64,000 nucleotides of DNA. It comes from Microcaldota archaeon (lineage in GTDB: Archaea > Micrarchaeota > Micrarchaeia > Micrarchaeales > CABMGC01). Made by a program: the position numbers and the translations under genes. Below the pieces are notes generated by a model. That model worked only from the letters and a program-made list of their open reading frames with translations. It had not been told where the DNA came from and searched no databases. The DNA is taken from NCBI GenBank assembly GCA_021792095.1, contig JAJYVH010000001.1, positions 124,001 to 188,000 on the forward strand, written 5' to 3'. Shown here one piece after another: positions 56,939 through 64,000 of the stretch (its first letter is position 1; every line of letters begins with the position of its first letter).

Positions 56939-57994
56939 CTATTCCTTCTCCTTCCTGCCCTTGGCGTGCTCCTGCGTGTTCTTTATCGTGAGCTTCACCA
57001 CGCCTGTGCCGAGCGGTATCTGCTTGCCTATCAGTATGTTCTCTGTGACGCCGCGCATGTAGTCCGACTGGCCGAACGCCGCCGCGTTTATGAGGTGCTT
57101 GACCGTCTCCTCGAAAGCGGCCTTGGCGAAAACGGACTCCTTGCTGCCGACCAGGCCGTGCCTGCCTATGCTCTTTATGGTGCCGCTCGCCGTCATCGCG
57201 TCGGCTACGAGCGTTATGTGCCTGTCGCTTACCGTTATGTCCTGGTCCTTGAGCGTCTTCGCTACCTCGGACGCAAGCACGTTCCTCGCTGCCTCTATGC
57301 CGAAGACCCTGTACGCAGCGAACGCGTCGTTGGTGTACACCCTCGTGGGATCTACGCCCTCAACGTCCAGCACTGCATCTATGCCGTTGCCAGTGGCGTC
57401 TATATAGAACTCGCCAGTCTTCTCATCCTGCGACACCATCGCCCTGCCTGCGCCCTCTATGCCGTTTATCAGCGTCTTTGCCGCCCTGACCGCAATGGCC
57501 CTGACCTCCTTCAGGTTCTTGATGTGCGTGTGCAGTATCACGTTCCCGTGCTCGCCCACCCTCGCCTCCACGCCCAGCTGCTTGGCGAGCTTCGCGGACA
57601 CCTGCCCCGGCGTGAGCTCTGCTATCTGCATGGCCTGCTGGTTGAGGATCACGAGTATCCTGCCCTTGGCGAAGTTCTCCACCATGCGCCTCATTATGTC
57701 CCTGAGCCGTATCTCGCTTATCCTCTTCGCCGTTTCCTCGGCCTTCGGGAAGCTCTTCGCGTAGCTCTCCTTGAGCATTATGCGCATCAGCGGCGAGGAC
57801 GGCGCCTTCTTCGCGTCCAGCAGCTCTATTATCCTCGGAAGCCCCGACGTGGCTATCGCGGCATAGGACGCTATGCCTGCGAAGTGGAACGTGCCTAGCA
57901 CCATCTGCGTGCCTGGTTCTCCCAGCGACTGCGCGGCCACCATGCCGACCGGCTCGCCGGGCTGCACTTCAAGGTTGACTCTCTTGTTCTGCAT
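56939..57994 (-). CDS. rpoA2: DNA-directed RNA polymerase subunit A''
   Basis: The 351-residue C-terminal part of the largest subunit: GEPVGMVAAQSLGEPGTQMVLGTFHFAGIA is the bridge/trigger-loop signature, followed by GLPRIIELLDAKKAPSSPLMRI. Near the end, GLVGSKESVFAKAAFEETVKHLINAA is the conserved jaw/clamp region. It completes the A' subunit encoded immediately upstream (four-base gap), matching the archaeal split of the largest subunit. Confidence 0.96.
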   Translation of the reverse strand: MQNKRVNLEVQPGEPVGMVAAQSLGEPGTQMVLGTFHFAGIASYAAIATSGLPRIIELLDAKKAPSSPLMRIMLKESYAKSFPKAEETAKRISEIRLRDIMRRMVENFAKGRILVILNQQAMQIAELTPGQVSAKLAKQLGVEARVGEHGNVILHTHIKNLKEVRAIAVRAAKTLINGIEGAGRAMVSQDEKTGEFYIDATGNGIDAVLDVEGVDPTRVYTNDAFAAYRVFGIEAARNVLASEVAKTLKDQDITVSDRHITLVADAMTASGTIKSIGRHGLVGSKESVFAKAAFEETVKHLINAAAFGQSDYMRGVTENILIGKQIPLGTGVVKLTIKNTQEHAKGRKEKE

Positions 57995-57998
57995 AGCA

Positions 57999-60563
57999 TC
58001 ACTCCTCCTTCTCCAGCTTGGCCATCTGCACCCTCGTGGGGTCTATGCCGTCTCCGCCGTATATCGTCTGCACCATGTTGTTGCCCACGTCCCTCACGCT
58101 CTTGTCGCTGGCGACGTAGTAGTCCTGGAGCGCGTTCGCAAGCCTGCGCTGCAGGTAGCCGCTCCTCTGCGTGACTAGGCCCTTCTGCATTATGCTGCCC
58201 CTTCCGGCTATGGCGTGCATCATAAGCTCCACAGGCGCGAGGCCGTCCACGAAGCCCGACTCTATGAAGCCGTGCGCGGAGGTGTTGCTATCGCCGGCCT
58301 TCAGGTGCGGTATGACGCGCCTGCTGTAGTAGCCGCGCTTGACCCTGCTTCCGTCCCTGGCCGTCTGCTGGCCGAGGAACATGCTCATCTGCTCCATGTT
58401 CAGCACGTTGGCCCTGGCGCCGGAGTTGGCCATGAGCATCGTTATGTTGTCCTTTGGCACCCGCCTGGTGAGCTCCTGTATGGCCCTGCTCCTTGCCATG
58501 TCAAGCTCCACCACTATCATCTGCTCGAGCGACTGCCTGAGCGTAAGCCCGAGGAGCGGTTCCAGCTTCTTGTCCCTGTACTGCTTTATCAGTTCGGCCA
58601 CTTTCCTGTGCGTTGCCGCCAGCGTGTCCGCCTTGCTCTTCAGAGTGTCTGCCGTGCCCAGGTACTCCTTGACGCCGAGCGAGACGCCGATCGTGGTCGC
58701 GTAGGCGTAGGAAAGCTTCGATGACTTGGCTATGAACTCGCGCAGCGTGTCGAAGCCGTACTGCATCGCTATCGTTGCGAAGAGCCTGTTGCTGGCCCCG
58801 CCTCCGTACACCTTCTTGTCTATGATACCTTCCAGCAGCTGCCCCTTCCTTATGGACACGCGCCTGTCCCCGGACCCGTACTCGAGCGTAAGGTCCTCGG
58901 GAAGAAGCATGGAGAATATCGACTTGCCAGAGTACGTGCCGTCGCGCTCTGGCTTCGGAAGGCCCCTTATCTGTGCGGTGCTCAGCAGGTAGCTCGCGTC
59001 CTCCTTGCTCAGCCTGGTGCCGTCCTGGGTCAGCAGGAAGAGCGCTATTATGCTGTCCTCGCCGTTGGCCATTATCACTATGCCGTCCCTAGGCGAGAAG
59101 ATCTGGTACTGCGCCTCCATCAGGTACTTCGCCTCGGCCTGCGACTCCAGCGTCTGGGGTATGTGCAGGTTCATCTCGTCTCCGTCGAAGTCTGCGTTGT
59201 ACGGGAATGTGGCGGGGTATGATATCCTGAACGTCTTGCCTGGCAGCACCCTGACCCTGTGGGCCATTATGCTTATCCTGTGCAGCGAAGGCTGCCTGTT
59301 GAACAGCGCCATGTCTCCGTCCTGCAGCTGCCGCTCAAGGACGTAGCCGGGCCTAACCTCCTTCGCCAGCTCCTCCTTGTTCGCCTCTAGCACCCTCTTG
59401 CGCTTGCCGTCGGGCGCTATGATGTTGAGCACCATCGGGTACTCGTTCCTGGCCAGGAGCGCCTTCGCGGCGTCGAAGTTCCACTCCGTGACGTAGAAGG
59501 GCACGGTCATGACCTCGGCTATCGCCCGGGGCACGCCCACCTCGTCCATGTCTATGGCTGGCTCGACGCTGATCACTGTCCTAGCAGAGTAGTTGACACG
59601 CTTGCCGGAAAGGTTATACCTGAAACGCCCCTCCTTGCCCTTGAGCCTCTGCGCGAGCGTCTTCAGCGCCCTCCCGCTCCTGTGCCTTGCGGGCGGTATG
59701 CCCGACGTCTCGTTGTTGAAATAGGTTGTTATGTGGTACTGCAGCAGCTCCCAGAGGTCGTCTATGATTATCTGCGGCGCCCCGGCGTTTATGTTCTGCT
59801 CGAGCCTCTGGTTGATCCTCATTATGTCCACGAGCTTGTGCGTCAGGTCGTCCTCGCTCCTCTCGCCTGTCTCCAGCGTTATGCTGGGCCTGGTGGTCAC
59901 CGGCGGCACCAGCAGCGTGGTGAGCACGAATCTCTCCGGCCTGCTCACCTTGGGGTCTACGCCGAGCACTGCGAGGTCGCTGTCGCTCACCTTGACGAGC
60001 ATGTCCTTGAGCTCGTCGGGCTTCAGCCTGCGCTCGCCTAGGTAGAAGTACGTGGGCATCGAGAACTTGAGCTTCTCCTGGACCGTGCCGCAGTGCGGGC
60101 ACTTCTTTACGCCCTTGAGCTTCCTTAGCATCGCCTGCTCGGCGTGCTTGTCTCCCGGCTCGGCGCTCTCGGGCAGGGGCTCGTCGCTCTCCAGCTCCTT
60201 GCCTGTCTCCTTCTTGAAAGTGGCTAGCTGCTCGTTGTTCAGCAGTATCCTGTGGCACTTCTGGCACGTCGCCTGTAGCACCATGTATATTATCTTCGCG
60301 AACTCGGCGTGCACCACAGGCCTCACCATCTCTACGTGGCCGAAGTGGCCGGGGCAGACCTTCGCCCTGCCGCCGCACGTCTTGCACACCAGGCCCGGGT
60401 CTACGACGCCGAGGCGCTGGTCGAGCAGACCGCCGTCGATGGGGTAGCCATCCTCGTTGTACGTGTCGGGCACTGTGAGCTTGGCCACGCTCATGCGCTT
60501 TATCTGCTCCTCTGAGAACACGCCGAACTTTATCTCCTTTATTACCTCTGCTTGCAGCGTCAT
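57999..60563 (-). CDS. rpoA1: DNA-directed RNA polymerase subunit A'
   Basis: The 854-residue N-terminal part of the largest subunit. Clamp zinc sites CKTCGG..CPGHFGHVEM and CQKCHR, with CPHCGTVQ later, are visible. The catalytic loop YNADFDGDEMNLHIPQ holds the three metal-binding Asp; KRVNYSARTVISVEPAIDMDEVGVP is the preceding lid/rudder segment. ATG 60563 overlaps the rpoB1 stop (ATGA). A longer frame reaches further upstream but lies inside rpoB1 in another frame and is rejected. Confidence 0.96.
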   Translation of the reverse strand: MTLQAEVIKEIKFGVFSEEQIKRMSVAKLTVPDTYNEDGYPIDGGLLDQRLGVVDPGLVCKTCGGRAKVCPGHFGHVEMVRPVVHAEFAKIIYMVLQATCQKCHRILLNNEQLATFKKETGKELESDEPLPESAEPGDKHAEQAMLRKLKGVKKCPHCGTVQEKLKFSMPTYFYLGERRLKPDELKDMLVKVSDSDLAVLGVDPKVSRPERFVLTTLLVPPVTTRPSITLETGERSEDDLTHKLVDIMRINQRLEQNINAGAPQIIIDDLWELLQYHITTYFNNETSGIPPARHRSGRALKTLAQRLKGKEGRFRYNLSGKRVNYSARTVISVEPAIDMDEVGVPRAIAEVMTVPFYVTEWNFDAAKALLARNEYPMVLNIIAPDGKRKRVLEANKEELAKEVRPGYVLERQLQDGDMALFNRQPSLHRISIMAHRVRVLPGKTFRISYPATFPYNADFDGDEMNLHIPQTLESQAEAKYLMEAQYQIFSPRDGIVIMANGEDSIIALFLLTQDGTRLSKEDASYLLSTAQIRGLPKPERDGTYSGKSIFSMLLPEDLTLEYGSGDRRVSIRKGQLLEGIIDKKVYGGGASNRLFATIAMQYGFDTLREFIAKSSKLSYAYATTIGVSLGVKEYLGTADTLKSKADTLAATHRKVAELIKQYRDKKLEPLLGLTLRQSLEQMIVVELDMARSRAIQELTRRVPKDNITMLMANSGARANVLNMEQMSMFLGQQTARDGSRVKRGYYSRRVIPHLKAGDSNTSAHGFIESGFVDGLAPVELMMHAIAGRGSIMQKGLVTQRSGYLQRRLANALQDYYVASDKSVRDVGNNMVQTIYGGDGIDPTRVQMAKLEKEE

Positions 60564-62392
60564 TCTTCCACCCTTATCCTGGGACTTATGTGCAGGCTCC
60601 TTATCTCGTCGAGCAGCAGCTTGAAGGCGTAGCTTATCTCCACGTCCACCAGGTTGGTGCTGCCGCAGAGCGGGCAGACGCTGGCGCGCTTTGCGAAGTC
60701 CCTGTAGCCTGTGCTCCCGCAGTCCCTGCATATTAGTATCGGCGCCTTGTCGCTCTGGTCCAGCATCCTCTCCTTGACCGCCATGCTGGCCCCGTAGCCC
60801 ACCAGCACGTCGCGCTCCATCTCACCGAACCTGAGCCCTCCGAGCCTGGCCTTGCCCTCCGTGGGCTGGTGCGTGAGTATCTGCACGGTGCCCCTGCTCC
60901 TGACCTGCATCTTGTTGCTGACCATGTGGTGCAGCCTGTTGTAGTAGAGCACGCCTGTGAACAGCTTGGCCCCGAACACCTTGCCCGTTACGCCGTTGTA
61001 CAGCGTCTCCTCGCCCGACTTCTCGAACCCGTGCGCCTCCATGACCCTGCCGTACTCCTCTACCCTGCTCCTGCCCCTCTGAGTGAACGAGGTGCCGTCC
61101 TGCCTGACGCCCTTGAGCGCGCCCGCCTTGGCGCCGAAGGCCTCGAGCAGGTAGCCGAACGTCATCCTGCCGGGTATGGCGTGCGGGTTGAGTATAAGGT
61201 CTGGCTTTATGCCCTGCTCCGTGAAAGGCATGTCCTCCTCGGGCACTACGAGCGCGACCACTCCCTTCTGCCCGTGCCTGCTGCCGAACTTGTCGCCTGT
61301 CTCCGGAATCTTTATGCTCCTGACGCGCACCTTGACTATCCTTGTGGCCCCGGGAGACTCGCTGAATATGACGTCGTCGACTATGCCCTTCTCGCCCGGC
61401 TTCAGCGCCACGGAGTCGTCGCGCATCTTCTCCTCCAGGCCGCCGGTGCCTATGCTCTCCTCGAGGAACCTGGGCGGAGCAACCTTGCCTATCAGCACGT
61501 CGCCCTCGCTCACCTCGGTCTCGGGCTCTATGACCCCGTCCTCGCTGAGCTTCGAGTAGGCGTGCTCGCCGAGGTAGCCCTCGGTGGTCGCGGGAGGTAT
61601 CTTGAACGTGTCCTTCTGGCCTCCAGGATACCTGCGCTCCTCGTCGGAGTACGTCTTGAAGAACATGCTGCGCGCCAGCCCCCTGTCCACTGCGCCCTTG
61701 TTGATGACGATAGCATCCTGCATGTTGTATCCGTAGTAAGTAGCCACAGCTATGACGAAGTTCTGGCCCGACGCGTGCTTAGCCATCTTCACAGACTCGT
61801 AAGTGGCCGTGGTCATCATCGGCGCCTGCGGGTAGTAGAGTACGTATGCCCTGGACTCGTACCTCAGGTTGAAGTTGGTCGCGTACAAGCCCTGCGCCTG
61901 CTTTATGTAGCTGGCAGACATCAGCTCCCTAGGGGCCGCGTTCGTCTCCGGGAACGGGCTCGTGCTGATCGTGAACCCGAACACTGCGGCCGGGTCCGCC
62001 TCGAGGTGCGTGGACTCCTGCGTTATCTCGCTCTCTTCCATAGCGACGAGCGCATTCTCCTCCTCTTCAGCGTCGAGGAGCTCCACTATGCCGTTCCTGA
62101 TCAGGTAGTTGAAGTCTATCTCCTTCTTGTCCAGCTTCTCCAGCAGCTCCTTGGTGAGCTTGCTCTGCCCGTTCTCCACTATTATGTACGGCTTCCTCAC
62201 CCTGCCCCTGTCAGCGTTGACGTGCACCTCGTTGAGCTTCTTTATGTAGGCGACGTTGACCTCGCCTGATATAAGCCCCTTCCTGCGCATCGCCCTTACC
62301 TCGCTTATGTATGCCATCGGGTCGGATACAGTGCCTATGCTCCTGCCGTTGAGCAGTACGTAACATTTAGTGCTAACCTGCGCCTTCGCCAT
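60560..62392 (-). CDS. rpoB1: DNA-directed RNA polymerase subunit B'
   Basis: The 610-residue C-terminal half of the second-largest subunit. GDKFGSRHGQKGVVALVVPEEDMPFTEQGIKPDLILNPHAIPGRMTFGYLLE is the classic hybrid-binding and switch region. Catalytic-site lysines are in the GQNF...YNMQDAIVINKG region. C-terminal zinc ribbon CRDCG..CPLCGS is present. The split from B'' occurs as in many archaea. Start ATG 62392 immediately follows the B'' stop. Confidence 0.96.
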   Translation of the reverse strand: MAKAQVSTKCYVLLNGRSIGTVSDPMAYISEVRAMRRKGLISGEVNVAYIKKLNEVHVNADRGRVRKPYIIVENGQSKLTKELLEKLDKKEIDFNYLIRNGIVELLDAEEEENALVAMEESEITQESTHLEADPAAVFGFTISTSPFPETNAAPRELMSASYIKQAQGLYATNFNLRYESRAYVLYYPQAPMMTTATYESVKMAKHASGQNFVIAVATYYGYNMQDAIVINKGAVDRGLARSMFFKTYSDEERRYPGGQKDTFKIPPATTEGYLGEHAYSKLSEDGVIEPETEVSEGDVLIGKVAPPRFLEESIGTGGLEEKMRDDSVALKPGEKGIVDDVIFSESPGATRIVKVRVRSIKIPETGDKFGSRHGQKGVVALVVPEEDMPFTEQGIKPDLILNPHAIPGRMTFGYLLEAFGAKAGALKGVRQDGTSFTQRGRSRVEEYGRVMEAHGFEKSGEETLYNGVTGKVFGAKLFTGVLYYNRLHHMVSNKMQVRSRGTVQILTHQPTEGKARLGGLRFGEMERDVLVGYGASMAVKERMLDQSDKAPILICRDCGSTGYRDFAKRASVCPLCGSTNLVDVEISYAFKLLLDEIRSLHISPRIRVEE

Positions 62393-63865
62393 CTAATCCA
62401 CCAGCCCCTTAACCTCCTTCAGCTTGCCCTCGACCTGATTCTCCTCTGCGCCCACGCTTATCTTGGCCATCAGCGCCAGGTACTTGGTCAGGCCCACGTC
62501 GAGCCCCTCGGGCGTCTCTATCACGCATATCTTGCCCCACTGCGTGCCGTGGACGTCCCTGGCGTTGAAGTGCGGGTGCCTCTTCGCGAGCGGAGACTTG
62601 ACTCGCCTCAGGTTCGCCACTGCGCTCGTCAGGTTTGTCCTGTCCAGGACCTGCGATATGCCTGTCTGCCCGGCCACCCACGTTCCGGTGCCCATTGCAT
62701 ACAGTATCTTCTCTGTCATCGTCTCGGGGCTTATTATCGTGGGTATGCTGAGCTTCCTGCCCCTGGCGCTAGCGCGCTCTATCTGGTACTTGACGTCCTT
62801 GACGAAGAACTTGAAAGCGTAAGCGAAGAGCTCCTCCATCAGCTGGCCTGCGAACTTGACACGCTTGTTGGCGTAATGGTCCTTGTCGTCAACGCTGGCG
62901 AGGTTGTTGGCGGTCATGCTGACCCTGCGAGCCATCTGGATCAGGTACCTGCCCTTGTCCTTCCTGGAATCCGGCTTCATGCCTATATGCGGCAGCAGGT
63001 AGGTGTCGAGCTGCGTCTCCGCCTTCTTGGTCTGGTACTCCTTGGCCTGGCCCGGCGCCGAGAACTTGCCCAGCTCGAGCAGCGCCTCGCTCGGGCCCAT
63101 ATCCTTGGCCTCGCTCAGCTCTATGTTGAGCAGCATGTCGTTCTTGTAGACGAGCAGGTCGCTGGCGGCCTCTATGGCCTCGTTGACCGATATGCCCAGC
63201 GCCCTAAGCAGGAGCACGAAGCCCACAGGCTTGTGCAGCGTCGGGAACTCCACGTTCAGCACCCCGTTCTGGTTCCTGACCACCGATGTCGGCGCCCTGA
63301 AGCCTGGCGCGGTGGAGAACACCTTGCCCACCACCTCGGCGTCGCTGCGCTCCTTGCTGACTATGACCCTGTTGGGCGCTATGTCCTCAAGGCCTATGAG
63401 CACGCGCTCTGTGCCCTTGATTATGAAGTAGCCGCCCGGGTCGTCGGGATCCTCGCCGTTCTCCACGAGCTGGTTCCTTGTCATCGTCCTGAAGTGGCAG
63501 AGGTTGCTGCGCACCAGCACCGGCAGCTCCCCTATGAACACCTCGCCGTACGACGCCTCCTTCTCTATGCCCCTTATCACCGGCACGAACTCCAGGAACA
63601 TAGGGGCAGAGTAGGTGAGGTTCCTCAACCTTGCCTCGTTCGGCAGTATGTAGCGCCTCGAGCTGTCTGCCTCTATAACAGAGGGCTTGTCCAGCCTTAT
63701 CTTCCCGAGCTTCAGCGCGAAGCCCTCGACGCTCGGCTCTATGAGCCCCTGCTGGTCTATTATCTTCTGCAGGTCGTTAGCCACGAACCTGTTGTAGCTC
63801 TCCACCTGGTGCTGCACCAGCGAATTGGACGCAAGGAACGACTCTAGCAAAACATTCTTGGACAT
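62393..63865 (-). CDS. rpoB2: DNA-directed RNA polymerase subunit B''
   Basis: The 490-residue N-terminal half of RpoB: SLVQHQVESYNRFVANDLQKIID at the start, LPVLVRSNLCHFR, DPGGYFIIKGTERVLIGLEDIAPN, and KRVKFAGQLMEELF. The C-terminus RRVKSPLAKRHPHFNARDVHGTQWGKICVIETPEGLDVGL contains the conserved fork region. ATG 63865 is preferred; TTG 63874 directly after the rpoH stop would add three residues (M-V-L). Split RpoB is common in Euryarchaeota and DPANN. Confidence 0.95.
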   Translation of the reverse strand: MSKNVLLESFLASNSLVQHQVESYNRFVANDLQKIIDQQGLIEPSVEGFALKLGKIRLDKPSVIEADSSRRYILPNEARLRNLTYSAPMFLEFVPVIRGIEKEASYGEVFIGELPVLVRSNLCHFRTMTRNQLVENGEDPDDPGGYFIIKGTERVLIGLEDIAPNRVIVSKERSDAEVVGKVFSTAPGFRAPTSVVRNQNGVLNVEFPTLHKPVGFVLLLRALGISVNEAIEAASDLLVYKNDMLLNIELSEAKDMGPSEALLELGKFSAPGQAKEYQTKKAETQLDTYLLPHIGMKPDSRKDKGRYLIQMARRVSMTANNLASVDDKDHYANKRVKFAGQLMEELFAYAFKFFVKDVKYQIERASARGRKLSIPTIISPETMTEKILYAMGTGTWVAGQTGISQVLDRTNLTSAVANLRRVKSPLAKRHPHFNARDVHGTQWGKICVIETPEGLDVGLTKYLALMAKISVGAEENQVEGKLKEVKGLVD

Positions 63866-63874
63866 AAGCACCAA

Positions 63875-64000
63875 CTATTCCTCCACGACCTGCCTGTAGT
63901 ACTTGTACTTCTTCCCGAAATCGTTCCTGTCCATCTCCAGTATGTCGCCAGGCTTGGCGCCCAGCGCGACCGCCTGCGGGTCCGTGTTCAGCATCTTGGG
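63875..64000 (-). CDS. rpoH: DNA-directed RNA polymerase subunit H, 5' partial
   Basis: The last 41 residues of Rpo5 (subunit H): PKMLNTDPQAVALGAK, PGDILEMDRNDFGKKYKYY and RQVVEE. The motif DP-x-A-x-x-LGAKPGD and the Y-Y-R-x-VV ending are diagnostic. It starts the polymerase operon H-B''-B'-A'-A'' and runs off the window. Confidence 0.93.
   Translation of the reverse strand, partial: PKMLNTDPQAVALGAKPGDILEMDRNDFGKKYKYYRQVVEE

Noticed and set aside
60564..60731. Upstream extension of rpoA1
   Set aside because: These codons lie inside rpoB1 in another frame; the polymerase start MTLQAEVIKEIKFG at 60563 fits homologues and the ATGA overlap.
60869..62269. Open frame of about 466 codons on the plus strand opposite rpoB1
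   Set aside because: Shadow of a well-conserved polymerase gene; no start context and antisense composition.
1..64000. CRISPR arrays, rRNA genes, transposases and phage structural genes
   Set aside because: None seen: no regularly spaced direct repeats beyond those listed, no conserved 16S/23S/5S segments, and no transposase or capsid motifs in the frames inspected.

Overview
The window reads as archaeal chromosome, most likely from a DPANN lineage close to Micrarchaeota (inference). Direct signs are an RNA polymerase operon with split subunits (H, B'', B', A', A''), archaeal MCM, Rad50 with a zinc hook, FtsZ, family B polymerase, PolX with a PHP domain, Lhr-type helicase, eS26, an LSm protein, TATA-box promoters about 25 nt before many starts (often leaderless), a tRNA with an intron at position 37/38, and several pilin-like proteins with class III signal peptides (QSAMEYL, QASLEF, QISAEM). 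Base composition is GC-rich except in a few inserted or variable segments. No rRNA, CRISPR array or transposase was seen.

Layout. 1-2.7 kb: Rad50 (5' end cut off) and a pilin-like LamG surface protein. 2.8-9.4 kb: ftsZ, polX, an MFS exporter, glutamate dehydrogenase, an HTH regulator and an RpiB-like protein. 9.5-14.3 kb: eS26, membrane and basic small proteins, the Lhr helicase with its phosphoesterase partner. 14.3-20.2 kb: a tandem-repeat protein, RNase HI, a TPR-AAA ATPase with a small membrane protein, a nucleotidyltransferase pair, tRNA-His, NAD(P)HX epimerase, tRNA-Met with intron. 20.2-23.4 kb: an unusual pyroglutamyl peptidase and a five-gene pilin-like cluster with a structured divergent control region. 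23.6-25.8 kb: an accessory island of winged-helix proteins with a duplicated promoter. 25.9-33.4 kb: endonuclease IV, CTP synthase, HerA-like ATPase fused to a nuclease-like domain, radical SAM protein, alpha/beta hydrolase and proline dehydrogenase. 33.5-38.1 kb: MCM, a PRC-barrel protein, a second LamG pilin, RNase HII. 38.3-41.8 kb: class II ribonucleotide reductase with an intein in the active-site loop. 41.8-50.4 kb: another pilin, a membrane protein with a ferredoxin, methionine aminopeptidase, PolB, tRNA-Arg, a presenilin-like protease. 50.4-54.9 kb: heat-shock operon (HTH regulator, grpE, dnaK, dnaJ) invaded by a LAGLIDADG endonuclease gene. 55-64 kb: hypothetical protein, acetyltransferase behind tRNA-Ala, LSm and the RNA polymerase operon.

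How the parts work together. Replication and repair dominate (Rad50, PolX, PolB, MCM, RNase HI and HII, Nfo, Lhr, HerA-like), with nucleotide supply (PyrG, NrdJ), transcription (Rpo, LSm) and protein quality control (DnaK system, MAP). The accessory layer is surface display plus winged-helix regulators. The strongest leads are: LamG pilin genes with near-identical ends and AT-rich divergent middles; two divergent leader RNAs that are complementary over 22 nt including a ribosome-binding site; the winged-helix island with a copied promoter; an NrdJ intein lacking the usual C-terminal His-Asn; and the endonuclease gene fitted between grpE and dnaK.
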